Positions 32,593 to 44,739 are shown, counted from the stretch's first letter. The stretch: DNA of 64,000 bases from Oopsacas minuta (GCA_024704765.1 JAKMXF010000077.1:263220-327219); one strand, 5' to 3'. Notes: generated by a model from the letters alone, not told the origin. Translations and numbers: made by a program.

Positions 32593-34992
32593 CAGACACT
32601 CCGAAACTTACGAACGAGTTACGTTCCGGATGGTCGTTCGTAACCCGAATTGTTCCTAAGTTGATACAGTATTGTTATGTGGTGCTGAGCACAATATATC
32701 CCTACTAAACCATCCTCTACATCATTAATGATACACAACAGATATGCGAGTTGATATTTGATATCTTATTTGAAAGACACAAAAATAAAATATGTTAAAA
32801 CGCAGAACATATTTACAAACAAGATACACTACAGTAGGCTATATTAAAGTGTTACAACAGTCCATCAACATCGGAAGGATCATATAATAAAGATGGCAGT
32901 GGAGGTGAAACATATATGTTTGAAGGCATTGCCTCTACATTTTCAAGGAGATTTTCCACCACCGATTTTGATGTTTTCACGAGGATCATCACGCTTCTTG
33001 AAGAATTGGTCTAAGAAGGTTTGCGTTGTCTTTCTTTTCTTTTCATTGTAGATGATGCGATAACATTGGAAGGAATCGCGGATACTTGTAGCTACTTTTG
33101 AAAATCTCTCATCATTTGGATTCTGATTCTCGAAAATAGCGAGAGCTTTCTCGATAAGCCCCCTCGGCCATCATCTTAGTTTCAAATTTCTTTATAGGAA
33201 GAATCTCTTCCTCGTCTTCTTGTTCAGAGTGTCTTTGCATGGTTTCCAATTCCATTAGTTTCTCATTTGTCAATTCCTGTGAATGTGACTCGAACAGCTC
33301 TTCGAAGTCCTCTTCATCCAGGTCAATATCAAGCATTTTAAATATTTCAACAAGTTTTCAAGGATTTTCTTGTCCTCTTCTTGTTGAAATCCTTGAAAAT
33401 TGTTGACTAACTGTGGGCACAAAAACTTCCAAACACCGTTCATGTTGGTCTGTGAATCTTCATGCTATGCAACATCAATGTTGCTTGACACACATGTAGA
33501 TGTTAAATGTCTTCCAAAAGTCACTTAAGGTCGTATCATGATCATCTTCCACTGCCTTCAATGCTTGCCTGAAGGTACGACGTATGTAATATTTCTTAAA
33601 ATTTGCAATAACACCTTGATCCATTGGTTGAGGGATGAAATTGTGTTAGGTGAAAGGTAAACAACTTTCACATCAGGGCAAAACCATCCAAGTGTGGGGG
33701 ATGACCAGGTGCGTTATCTAAGAGCACGAGAATCTTGAAAGGGATTTCCATTTTTCAGCAATACAGCTTGACCTCGGGAATGAAGTGGTTGAGAAACCAG
33801 TCTTCGAATACAACGAGTGTCACCCAGGCCTTTTTATTCGACTTCCAAATTACAGGAAGTGAACTTTTCGTAATATTCTTGAATGCCCGTGGATTCCCAG
33901 CTCGGTAGACTAATAGTGGTTTAAGCTTGAAGTCTCCTGATGCATTGTCGCCCAACATCAAGGTTAGCCTATCCTTCACAGCCTTGAAGCCTAGTATCGT
34001 CTTCTCTTCACGGATAATATACGTTTTCTGAGGCATTTTTTCCAGAAAAGGCCAGTCTCGTCCACAATGAAAATTTGCCGAGGAGCATAACCACTGGCAT
34101 TGATGATATCTTTCAAGATAACTGGAAATTTCTCGGCAGCCACTTTGTCGGCACTTGCTGTTTCACCCGATACAGGAACATAATGCAAGTTTGCTCGTTT
34201 CTTGAAGCGTTGGAACCATCCATGACTTGCAGCAAAAGTCTCTTCTTTTGCACTTTCACCAGCTTTAACCTTCAAATCTTCAAAGACTGACTTAGCCTTC
34301 TCCTGAATCAGCACGAGGCTAAGTCTTACATGACGCTACCACTGGTGCTCCATCCAATGACCGAGGAGCTTTTTCATTTCTTCTAATAGTTTACCCCTCT
34401 TCTTGCCAATAATGGTAGACTACATAGGCACTGCACTTTTCACGTGTTCCATAGCACGATCTTTGCATTTGTATATAGTACGATGGTGGAACGATTCATA
34501 TTGTAAGCGCGGGCTACATTCACCATTTTTCATCACTATCTAGCCTTTTTATTATTGCCACTTTTGTTTCCATAGGGATAGCCTGACGTTTTTAGCATTA
34601 CCACTAGCATCACTCGCCTTATGCTTCTTACTATCCATTCTGAGTAAACGATGCATCAAATATTTGACAAAGATCAATGCCGTATATTTTCTTCTAAAAT
34701 ATACAATAGTCCCAAAAATACAATTGGCCTACTTCTATACAATAGTCTCTAAACCCGCAAAATGAATTTTTCATAAAAAGCATTGTCGCATTTTAAAGTG
34801 AATGCCCATTGTTTAATCATACTGAAGTTGCATTATTGTAGCTATTCTTAATTGTGTATTTTCTATGTGATACAGCCTTGTGATGGTTTGGTAGTGACCA
34901 CAAGTTTGTAGTTTACTGTATGCAGTGAGTAAATATATGAAATTAAAAATTTTGTTCGTATCTACGAATGTTCGTCTGTCGGGAAGTGTCTG
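32593..34992 (-). mobile_element. Tigger (pogo superfamily) element, 2.4 kb
   Basis: The termini are CAGACACTCCGAAACTTACG at the left and the inverse of CAGACACTTCCCGACAGACG at the right, imperfect inverted repeats. TA lies at 32591-32592 and 34993-34994. The transposase is on the minus strand and spans most of the element. Confidence 0.92.
32943..34638 (-). pseudogene. Tigger/CENP-B-type transposase, multiply frameshifted
   Basis: The start is MDSKKHKASDASGN. In alternating frames follow a CENP-B-type HTH (METKVAIIKRLDSDEKMVNV, then ARAYNMNRSTI), the second DNA-binding part (MLIQEKAKSVFEDLK ... SHGWFQRFKKRANLH), the first catalytic block (IFIVDETGLFWKK), LMLGDNASGDFKLKPLLVY, VFEDWFLNHFIPEV, a LLDNAPGHP block with the second Asp, and a PSTNGSRC-like stretch where PMDQGVI is expected. 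The acidic tail (DIDLDEEDFEELFESHSQEL, then ELTNEKLMELE) and a C-terminal IGGGKSP before the stop at 32943 complete it. At least six lesions are present. Relatives include domesticated TIGD and JRK genes, but there is no sign of domestication here. Confidence 0.92.
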
Positions 34993-34994
34993 TA

Positions 34995-37280
34995 TTTGGT
35001 GAATACACCCTCACTATTTCAAATAACTCTCGACCTCTGACAAATAATTTATCTGATTATTGAATTAGTTCACATTTAGTGAATAGTTACGATTATAACT
35101 TGTAGCATACTAGTTTACGAATATATGAGCATAAGTTCACGAAATGGTGTACAGGCAATGAAACATTTGCTTATTTTAGTACTATAACATGTAACGCAGT
35201 CGTTAACTATCGTCATTGTAGAAAATTTAGACTGTTTCAAAATTCTTTCCCCTCCATGTTCTGTTCGAAATAGCGATGGTCTATTGTGTTTTGTAAGTAT
35301 TTTGCAGCGAACACGTGCGGGTTGGTTAACTGATTTTGTGTAATGGTTAATATGAACATCTACATTTAACTGGTTAACTGGTGCTATCACTTGACTTCAA
35401 ACAATAGAAAAATTTATGTACAATCGGCTTGTATAACCCTGAATCCAACCGTAGCTATGATAATTTCCATTAAATATGTGAAGAGATAAAGAATTTAATT
35501 TTGCACACTTATTAATTTTGTCATGTTGATGTCGAGTAGTAGTAAATATGCTTACCAAATAAATGTTTATTTGGAACAAGAAGATGGACTAAGTCACGGT
35601 AACTTCTAATAATACAATATAACATTGTTTTTGGCTTGATATATATATATTGATAATATAATCATATTATATTTGCCATGTACTGCATTAGTTTTGAATA
35701 TATCCTCTAATTTTCTGCCCTGACTCTCGAAACAAGTAACTACATTTAGTCAGGCCGCTTCTAACAAAAGTGTGGTCATGATAATAAGTCATATGCAGCG
35801 ATCCCAGTCTCACCAGACAGTTATTGGTGAGATTTTGTCATTACTATATTTTTGTTTTATAGGCTCAGCCAATTTGGAGGCCATAGGACCTCAAAAATAT
35901 GTAAGATATAGTTACAGAACTAATCCAAAACTATGTTCACGTGCCAACAATTGTTCGTTATATATATATTTCAACTTAAACAACCATCTATAAATTTCTT
36001 AGTCCGACCATTAAATTTTGTACTCTTCTTGGAGCTAATTCAACAGAACTTGAGCCATTTGTAAAACAGTTTATGAATATCACGCAGCAATGAACCCGAT
36101 ATTCATTCTTAAGAGAATGTAATCCCTGGGACATTTGCTGATAGAAAATTCTACTCTTTGAGATACACTTTGAGACTATGAATAATTTTACTACATATCT
36201 TATAAAGTAATATTCATTGAACACATATCCATAATTACGATAATTACGATATACCTCTGCTTTCTTGAGAAATTACATCAATGCATTCATTAACAATTTT
36301 CAGGACGAGATCGAATTTTGGAATTGGCCCCCTATGTTTCAAAAGTAACCAAATTTATGCCTATGTATATTGATTTATGATTTATATTTCGGTAGTAATT
36401 TATATTTCTCTATTTCCTAGCATTATTTCAATCCTAATACTTATTTTAAGTTAAACTCCAGGAAGGATCCTTAACCGGACATTGAAATGCAAATATTGCA
36501 GTTAGATTTATAGGTTCTCAAATTCAGTTGAATCCCGGACCGACTTGACTCTTAATTATATTTTACATAATGACACAATAAAGTGAGACGATAAATTTTG
36601 CAGAACTTAAATTTTCACTTTGTGCCTGAGCATTGATAAGTTTCCTAAATATTTAATATTAAAATGTAAATTTTTGGGCAGTATGTATTTATGTCACTAC
36701 AGTTGTTATTGGATATACATGCAGTGACAATGTAGGGATGCACTATATTTGACCAAATTATCATTACGTTATAACCATATTGTAACTATAAACAACATTC
36801 ATGTATCCAATATCTACTGTAGGTTGTATATATTTAGACTAATTTTCCCCTTTTATTTTCCGTAATTACGCCCTCAATATTCCAATGATAGAACACTCTC
36901 ATTCAGTGGTTCTCCATAACTGCTAATATTGTTATTATTATTATTATTATTATTATTGTTGGGTAATATTTATTTTTAGCATCCCAAGAAGTGATAAACA
37001 TTTAGTTGACTAAATATTTTATTTCTGATTAGTCGGCTTTATTTCATAGAGTCACTTCGAGAACTATTGTACTTTATTTGAGGTTATTTCAAATACAGTA
37101 CAAGGCATCAATGTGAGAACCATAGTATCATTGCCGTTTTCAATAATACATGGTATATTTTACAATGGACGAAATATTCTCAAGCTTCATTGTGTTAACA
37201 CCGTAATTTATCTCACTTTCCTAGATCCACAGACTAACAATTGAATTGTAAGTTTTTCAACATTATACCCAAACAAATAG
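34995..37280. other. 2.3 kb without recognised gene; short (TTA)n run
   Basis: A (TTA)n microsatellite of about 30 bp lies at 36929-36958. The minus-strand frame at 35115-35390 lies in slightly GC-richer sequence but has no known domain. I found no terminal repeat pairs. Confidence 0.45.
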
Positions 37281-37437
37281 CTTATATATAGCTTAGCTAT
37301 ACTATAATACAGTTTCGTTTTTATTGGCTTTCCTATATTTGTTCAGTTGGTTTTTCTCTGATTATAGAAAAACACAACTTCTAAAGTTGGTATGGGCATT
37401 GGTATTATTAAAAACTGCACTCTACTGAATTATATAC
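37281..37437. mobile_element. MITE of the TATATAGCTTAGCTATA family, copy 1 (diverged)
   Basis: The left end (TATATATAGCTTAGCTATAC followed by TATAATACAGTTT) and several internal stretches (GGTATGGG, GTATTA followed by AAAAC) match the element at 49599-49769 in order and orientation. The right end is more worn than in copy 2. Confidence 0.62.
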
Positions 37438-37621
37438 ATATCATGAATCTGTTTTCCAAAACCAAGTAAATACTTTAACAATAATATTATCCATGTAGAC
37501 TTCACCTCTACATGAATTTTTAGAACCGTGAGTTGATTTTCATTAGTGCAGGGCTATTTATTATAATACATCGATTTACTTCTCATATTGACATTTCTTA
37601 TTTATTTCATTATTAGAGCTG

Positions 37622-37643
37622 TATATATATATATATATATATA
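37622..37643. repeat. (TA)n microsatellite
   Basis: Eleven TA units directly abut the left terminus of the RAG1-like element. Instability here would erase any target duplication. Confidence 0.95.
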
Positions 37644-37676
37644 CACAGTGTGGCATCATCTAGAATTAGCCAAATT
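37644..37676 (+). repeat. Left terminus, RSS-like: heptamer, 14-bp gap, ATTAGCCAAATT
   Basis: Heptamer CACAGTG at 37644-37650, gap 37651-37664, conserved block 37665-37676. The block is AT-rich but does not match the classical nonamer ACAAAAACC. Confidence 0.7.
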
Positions 37677-38254
37677 TTTAGTGGTCTCGTAACTATCTAT
37701 AATAGTTCTAATATTGTTCAAGAGTCTGTCGAGAATACAACTATATTGTGTTTACTGTGGTTCAGCTTCTATTTGTGAATTTAAATTCTCATTGTCTAAT
37801 GACGTAATTTTATAAGGTTTCAAAACATTTTCCGAACTATAATTACGTTATCATAAATTCTAGCAGTAGATGCAATCAAATGCCTACTTGCAAGTAATTC
37901 AATTCGCGATTCATTTATAAGTATTCCCTATCATGACTTTGAACATTAATACCTCCCAAACTTAATAGAAATTTTTGAGAGAACTCTTTTTCGAAACCCC
38001 GAAAATTACCAAATTTCGGGATGTATTTCGACATACTCAGAGGTAGATTTTTACATGGGTACAATATGGGGCCTCTATATTTTTAACAATGTTAAAGTAC
38101 TGTACTACCCTTAATTTTATACAATTTTTAGCGCCCCATTCCCCACCCATTTCGAATTTCAATCCAAATTTCCCTGAGATCGGCTGAATTTCAAACTTGT
38201 GTTATTTATCCCATTATTGATACTTACTAGACAATACTTCCTTCCACTAGTTCA

Positions 38255-40384
38255 ATGGATAAGACATTTATTTCACAAAAAGAAGCATACGATATTTATA
38301 AATCACATGGTTGGAATTGTTCTGGTGCCGCTCGTCAGATAATTGAAGTTCATTCCTTGTCAGATGATCTGTTAGAACTATTCGTTGGAAATTAAGAAAT
38401 CTTCGAAAATCCAGAGATCATTACCAGAAGATTTACAGCTTAAATCTTTGGGTGGGTATGGAGTTTTATTCAGTCACTACTTGTAACTCTGGATCACAAA
38501 TGTCGATTGACACAGTCGATTCTATCCCTGAGCAGCACTCATTTATTGAAGAGAATCTAACAGAGATCAGAAAACCATTATTCAAACTCACAATGAAAGC
38601 TGCTCGAAACCGTTTGAACGTTTTGCTAAAGCATATTCAGTTCGTTGCCCAAAGGGAGCAGGTTGACGAGAAGAAAGTTGCTGCTTTAGCTCTGGAATTA
38701 ATTTCTAACCAGGAATACGATCGAGAAACTTCCAGTATATGCAAAGAAATAATCGCAACAGGCACGTACGGAAATGTAAAGAAAGTTTCGATACCTATGT
38801 CAAGTTATATAATAGATCTTCTCGAAATTGGAGCATTCAAATACACACAGTTGAAGAAATTACTGAAACAAGATATCGTATTCCCATCCTATAAAGTATT
38901 ATCGCAATACCGTCAAGAAATTTCTCTTTCACGAAGCGTTTTATTTGTCACTAACCCTGAAGGTAACTCTATTGGTGTATCAGTTCCTTATTTCGAAATA
39001 CTCGAACTAACAATTCAACGACATCTTTTAAGCTTCGATTCCATTGTAAACAACTCACAATATCCTTTGTCAGTTCGAAATGCAGACGGTCTAGTTGGAT
39101 GAGGCTCACACAATTCTTACAACCAAGTGAACTCAAATCTAGGTTTAGATACACACAGTATTATTCTATTCGGATTTAAAATTCTCAGTATAACAGATAA
39201 CACAGGTTTCTCATTATACGTCAATACTTCCCCCAATTCACCTTTTTCATTCAGAGCAGTCTGCTTAATTGCGTTGAAGGAAAATCACGAAAACGTTAAA
39301 TTTATTATGGATACACTGGTAAATCCCGCAACTAAATTAATTGTAGAACAAGGAATTGCAGTTGAAAATCGTCACATAAATGTAGAAATTATTCGATCTA
39401 TATTTGATACCAAAATGGCAGGTCTATTGGATGAAGCGGGTGATGCATCATGTCATCTTTGCACGGCCACAGGAAATGAAATCAATAGTTTAGAGTGCGC
39501 CAGATCAGGTTTTCCAATTAATAGATACATTACTGATGCTAATCAACTATTTGACGATATTAATGAGGACGAAATATTTGCCCTACCTTCCAAAAAACGC
39601 TGTGGCATTACCCACCACCCTACTTCCGAAATAAACATCTTAGCAGCTTCTCCATTGCATGCGTATCTCTGTGTCTTTAGGTGGTACATGTTAAACATAT
39701 ATCACTTAGACGCAGGTTGTAAAAAGTGGTCACCTACATGCACAAAAGTACAGGATTCTTTGAAACGAATAAGATCAATTATAGATGCCAAATGTAGTAT
39801 CAAAATCGATATTCCTTCTAGTCAAGGGGGGACTTCAACAACTGGTAATGTTGCACGAGACTGTTTCTGAGATAAAAGATTTCTTCAGATGCGCTACCTC
39901 CACTATTAACCAAGTTGATAAACCAACCCTTAAAATGATTCAAAACAACCTCTCGGTGATTTTGAGGATAGTTAACAGCAAAGACCACATTAATTGTCAT
40001 GGTCTTGAAAATCTTTGCAACGAAACGTATGAATTGTTTTGAATCACTTTCCTTGGGTAAGCATCTCTCCCTCTCTTCATAAACTGCTTGCTCATTGTTT
40101 TCAAATAATTTATTGCTATGATCATGGTTATGGACTACAAAACCTTTCTGAAGAATGCTTAAAGGCTTGCAATAAGTATGTCAGAAGGTATAGAGAAAAT
40201 TTAGCAAGAAAAACATCCTTTTCTGACAACTTTCGTGATATTTTAGTCAGACTTTTGTGCTTCAGTGACCCTTGTATTAGTTTTAAATCGTCACAAAAGT
40301 ATTAGAAAGGCTAAATCAAACGAAGATAGCATGCTTGAAACATCTGAACAGGATATCCTTGATGAATCCCTGATAATCTATTAA
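38255..40384 (+). pseudogene. RAG1/Transib-type transposase, broken
   Basis: The gene opens MDKTFISQKEAYDIYKSHGW; a frameshift near 38370 leads to SVRTIRWKLRNLRKSRDHY and a long open part. The first catalytic region reads NADGLVG, a TGA at 39100-39102, then GSHNSYNQ (RAG1 D600 region, Transib DG..GH). PNSPFSFRAVCLIALKENHE matches RAG1 [20 protein letters not shown] in position and pattern. ASCHLCTATG supplies a C-x2-C zinc pair, like RAG1 YICTLC. SPLHAYLCVF occupies the place of RAG1 LHCDIGN, so the second Asp seems to be Tyr. GNVAR, SPSLHKLLAH (zinc His pair), LSEECLKACNKYVRRYRENL (E962 region) follow. Further frameshifts lie near 39850, 40040 and 40270. It ends DESLIIY at 40384. No RAG2-like frame is seen beside it. 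Confidence 0.85.
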
Positions 40385-40525
40385 AATTATGAATTAGTGA
40401 TTTTAGTGATGACGTCATCCTCACATATTTTGAGTGAGATAATTAAAAATTTGACTTGTCCAGTGAAATGTACGGGGTCGATTTCATATATAAATATAAT
40501 ACAAATCTTATCGATTTGAAGTTAC

Positions 40526-40567
40526 AATTTGGCTAATCCCTCATTTTCGCCTTTTTGTCACACTGTG
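40526..40567 (-). repeat. Right terminus, RSS-like: heptamer, 23-bp gap, ATTAGCCAAATT
   Basis: Read inward on the minus strand: CACAGTG (40567-40561), a gap of 23 bp (40560-40538), then ATTAGCCAAATT (40537-40526). The gap is 9 bp longer than at the other end. Confidence 0.7.
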
Positions 40568-41613
40568 AGATGTACCAGATTTCCCGATTATCTTTCTCAA
40601 TTAACCGTTGTCCGACACAATATCAAGCAACTTCGGGACGAGATATAATCTCTAATTTATATTGGACATTAGCAAGGTGTGGAAGCCTTCATAAAATTTT
40701 CTCTGAAAATATGTTTAATACACAAATATTGCGTAAAAATGTCCGATCAGGTTATATAGCCCATTACTGAGTAGATACTGAAATCCAGTACAGGACTAAT
40801 GGTTATGAGCAGATTAATTTTGACACTTTCTCCGGGAAAAAGACTTTTTAGAAGTAGATTTCATTACACACCCTCGCCCACTTTACGCCTAATTGAGAAA
40901 CTTATTTCAGCGCCACATGATTTTTACTAAACATAAGGGATTTCGTTATCATGATCACATTATTTCCTAGCAAAAAATAAAATCTAAAATTGAAAATATT
41001 TCTGCAGGAGATAAACGTGAGGTTGAGCTGAAAATGTTACCTACAACGCTGCCACATAGCACATTTATCTGTCATTTTTTATAGTTTAGACTATTATCAA
41101 GACATTTCATTTTTGGTTTGTTGCCTGAACTGGTACCATATTCCTTTTTCAGCTTAGACAACTGATGGAAATTGACCGGGGGTATAGTCCAGTGGTTATA
41201 TCGCATTGGTATAGTGAGGCTTGAGACAATGTCGAGGATAAGTTTATAATATTTTGGCATTCATGGTCACCACAAGTGATTGCTATACTTCAGTTATAAT
41301 TTCATTGGAATGAATGCGTCACTCAGCTGTCTTGGTTGTCACGTATCTTTGGCAATTGTAGATATGTCGGACCCAATACATCAGTACATGTTCGTTTTAA
41401 TGAAAATGGAAAGGGTTGAAAACAGGAATGCAAGAATCTTAAATTCAGCAAAAATGTGCTAAAATTTATTGGGTTGCAAGCAAATGTCCTTAGGGAGATT
41501 TTAATTAATCAGCAAACAATTTGTTGTGACATAACTGACGTTGTATTCATAAAAGAAATGCTCATGAACAAATGATGCATGAAATGGAAAGAATTCATGA
41601 TTCCAGTGTCTGT
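40568..41613. other. No secure gene; weak tRNA-like motif
   Basis: Around 41178-41230 the sequence GGGGGTATAGTCCAGTGGTT resembles a tRNA A box, but no matching B box or cloverleaf follows at the right distance. The rest shows no feature. Confidence 0.3.
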
Positions 41614-41890
41614 TGATGTGTTACAGTCCCTACATCTCCAAAGGGTACAAGCAACTTCTTAAATTGCTTCATTCTCTCCCCTTTATCTACTTTACTTTAG
41701 GAAAGGTCTTCTTCACTGGCTATAGATGTCACTCAATTGCGAGACTTGTAGCTGGTGATGTGTTACATTCCTTAGTTCTCCCAAGGATACAAGCAACTTC
41801 TTGAATCGCCTCATTCTCTCCCCTTTATCTACCTTACTTCAGGAAAAGTGTTCTGTACTGGCAATAGATGTGGGTCGTGTTCTGCTTTCA
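41614..41890. repeat. Tandem duplication, two units of 142 bp
   Basis: Two adjacent copies start TGATGTGTTACA (41614 and 41756) and share ACAAGCAACTTCTTRAAT, TCATTCTCTCCCCTTTATCT and GGMWATAGATGT with moderate divergence. In one frame both read QATS, stop, IASFSPLSTLL, so the unit may come from a coding sequence, which I do not recognise. Confidence 0.85.
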
Positions 41891-42781
41891 AAAGTACTCG
41901 TTCTTTACCTCTTCTGTTTACACAATTTTGCTTGAATTAGCTTATGCCTTGTGGGATCGTTCTTATTTCGAAATATCCTTGCCTTTCGTTTATTTTCTTT
42001 GTTTTCAATTATACTTTTGTATACTTTTCCTCAATCTATTTATCATTGAATGTTCATATTTTTCATCATTTTTCTATTATATTTCAATCCAGGGTTGGTA
42101 GTTTTGTCTATGTGGTTAAAACTAACGTTGTATAATTCTGTGCAATCCCATCTATTCTAAAACCTTAACAGTTGTCAATACTCGACAAAGCTAGCTAAAA
42201 ATATTCATTATATGTTTGGTCTGAAATCCGATTATACTACAATAACTATATTCTTTTTAAATGATAAAAAAATAAGCGACAAGATTAATATAATTGCATA
42301 CTGGTACTGCCTAGCTCAAGTTGAATCAATTATGTTGAAATCTTTACTTTGCTCCACTATATTGCAGAATCTAATGCGTCTGTCCATTCATATATTGATG
42401 GAGTATTATGGCAAAATGGTCCCTCTATATGGTTATCCAATATGTAATCCTGGAGGGTGGATTTCGTAAATCTAGTCGTTGATTTCAAAATGGAATTTTG
42501 AGGAACTCCTATTTTATTGGTTTGCGCTTTTCCTCTAGATTAGTGATTAGACATGCTTAGGGTTTTTCATGCGGTGTCATGCAGAATTTCAATAATTGAT
42601 AATTACACGAAATCCACCATCCATAGTGAAATATCTAATTTGTATATATGAGGACTGCTTTTATAGGGCGACTATTTTGTCGAGCGGATCTGTAGGCGCG
42701 GTGGACGGTCTTACGTGCCCGAGCGTAGTGCTTACGGCCTTCTTCTTCAGTTGATAAAAATTGAAGAATTTAATTACGTAA
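41891..42781. other. No gene recognised; GC-rich island
   Basis: At about 42668-42745 GC content rises sharply (AGCGCGGTGGACGGTCTTAC and following). It could be a SINE head, but no clean A and B boxes are visible. The remainder is AT-rich without features. Confidence 0.35.
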
Positions 42782-42890
42782 ATCTGAGGTTTCCAAACTT
42801 TTCACCCCCCTATGCCAATTTTATCACATTTTGTACCCCTTGTTGTCTTCCGCGGACCACCAAGGGTCAATAGACGGACAACACAATTCA
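42782..42890. repeat. hAT-like terminal fragment
   Basis: CTGAGGTTTCCAAACTTTTC followed by GTACCCCTTG and CGCGGACCACCAAGGGTC resembles the ends of non-autonomous hAT elements (family pattern: GGTTCCCAAACTTTTT ... GTACCCCT ... CGGACCACC). No opposite end is seen. Confidence 0.5.
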
Positions 42891-43067
42891 AAACTTATGT
42901 CGTACGACTGTTTAGTTTAGCCTTACGACTTCGAATTAATTTGTGTCCGGCCTTGTTATGATAACAAATGTTTGCTATTTTGATAAACGTATATCAGATA
43001 AGATTCCATTTAAAGGTTTTCACGATAAAATGGTCATGTAACTAGTGGCTCAGCTCACCACCTGAGA

Positions 43068-43123
43068 TCCTTACACCTTACTATATAGTACACCGAAACT
43101 GTTACTGTGTAAGGATCTCATGT
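43068..43123. repeat. Small perfect-stem hairpin
   Basis: TGAGATCCTTACAC and its exact inverse GTGTAAGGATCTCA are separated by about 30 bp. Its role is unknown; a worn MITE core would explain it. Confidence 0.7.
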
Positions 43124-43279
43124 CGTGAGAGGATATGAAATAACTGGGTTTCGACCTTGCATTGATCTCATGAGTAATACGGCTCATAACTAGACTTAGA
43201 AGAATAGGATATGCACATATATACGAAATGATATATTATAGAGATTGATACATGAAGGGGTTGATAATATCTATTTGTA

Positions 43280-44577
43280 CGAAAGGCACTCAATAAGTTT
43301 GAGCCTGACTATGTTGCGAGCTCTTATATAAGTAAACCATTACTTCTTTCCAATAAACATGGGATAAATATACTTCGCTGAAAATCTTGTGACATTATCT
43401 TATAAACTTTTCAGATGGCAGTAGTTGTATTATCTATGGATTCCTTAGTTACCAAATCCTCAATACAGTAATCAAGGCGTGATATTCGTGCGATAATACT
43501 TTTCAGTTCCAACTTTTGAAAACAATAAAAGAATGTCACAAAATTTCTGTACAGCCTTTCCAAAAAACAAGGTATCTGCAACAACAGTGAAAAGATGCTA
43601 CAGAGAATTTAGGTGTGGGAATTTTCATCTTGAAGACCAACCCGTCCTTGACTACCCCCATACATTGTTACAGTGGCGATTGTTGAATCAATTGAGCACA
43701 TGTTGATAGCAGAGCCAAATGTTACATATGAGAGAATTCAGCACGAAATTGGTATCTTATCCGGGGCAGTGCACACCATTCTACACCATTCCCTTCAGCT
43801 ACGTAAACTTTGTGCCCGCTGGATCCCACATCAGCTTCATCATGAGTAGAAGCAGAATCGAGTGAAATGGTGCAACGAAATGCTTAAAAGAATTCAATAA
43901 TGGCAACAGTAGAGATGTTTCCAAGATAATAACTGGTGATGAAACATGGATCTATCATTATGATCCAGAAACAAAACAGCAGAGCCATCAATGGTATGAA
44001 TTGGAGAAGGTCCCCCAACAAAGGTTCGCCGAACTCAGTACACCAAGAAACAAATGTGTGCAATATTTTTATACAACGGGTGTTAAAACTGATGTACCTA
44101 TTGAACCTGGTAAGACAATTAATTCAACCTGGTATACGAGAGTTGTTTGCCTCTAGTCCTAAAGTAATAAATTTACAGCGTCCTGGCACAGGATTAATGG
44201 GAGTTTTTTGCACCACGATAATGCCAGTTCTCATACATCAAAAATGACAAAACAATTCATCGAAGAATCAGGACAACATATTTTGCCACTACCCCCTTAT
44301 TCTCCAGATCTAGCACCATGTGACTTCTGGCTCTTTCCTAGAAAAAAACATACCTTAGGGGTAAAGTTTTTCATCTAATTCTGAACTTGAGGGTGCCCTC
44401 AGTGAAGTGATCGGAGACTTCAACGAAAAGGAATTAAACGAAGCTATTCAAGCTTGGTTTCAACGAATGAACAAGTGTATTCTAGCTAAGGGATGCTATT
44501 TCGAATAATCATGGTAAAAATATATATAGATTGATGCTTTTTGATACCTAGGCTCAAAGGTTATTGAGTACTCCTCG
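43280..44577 (+). mobile_element. Mariner (DD34D) element, second family
   Basis: TA at 43278-43279 and 44578-44579 flanks ends CGAAAGGCACTCAATAAG and the inverse of CGAGGAGTACTCAATAAC. Length 1298 bp. The ends differ from those of the mariner at 9135 and its copy, though both start CGA and carry a GCACTC-like core, so they are related families. Confidence 0.88.
43533..44508 (+). pseudogene. Mariner DD34D transposase, heavily degraded
   Basis: The remains read MSQNFCTAFPKNKVSATTVK, then CYREFRCGNFHLEDQP, MSRSRIE-type sequence with stops, then KIITGDETWIYHYDPETKQQ (first Asp), STWYTRVVC, FLHHDNASSHTSKMTKQF (second Asp) and YSPDLAPCDFWLFPR (third Asp). Thirty-four residues separate the last two. 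The tail is frameshifted and ends with GCYFE before TAA. More than six lesions are present. Confidence 0.9.
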
Positions 44578-44739
44578 TAATATTTGTATAGTACTTTAAT
44601 ATAAGTACCTAATTCTGTAGATTTTTTTGTTAATTTTTATATGAGTTTGAATTTTGAAATTCTATAAGGGTTTGTTTTTTTTATTTTTTATATATGTTTT
44701 GTTTTATCTATTTGAGCAAAGTGCAATTTACATATAGTA

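Larger units (their letters stand above)
37644..40567 (+). mobile_element. RAG1/Transib-superfamily element with CACAGTG termini
   Basis: The transposase is bracketed by inverted CACAGTG heptamers (37644-37650 and 40561-40567, the latter as CACTGTG). Both ends share CACAGTGTG and, further in, the block ATTAGCCAAATT (37665-37676 and the inverse at 40526-40537). The gap between heptamer and block is 14 bp on the left and 23 bp on the right. CACAGTG is the heptamer of V(D)J recombination signals, and Transib/RAG-like transposons share that terminus. The 5 bp flanks (ATATA and AGATG) do not match, so no target duplication is visible. Length 2924 bp. Confidence 0.82.

Noticed and set aside
35115-35390. 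91-codon minus-strand frame in GC-richer sequence
   Set aside because: No recognised domain, no splice sites and no second copy.
41178-41230. tRNA gene at GGGGGTATAGTCCAGTGG
   Set aside because: Only an A-box-like part; no cloverleaf and no B box at the proper distance.
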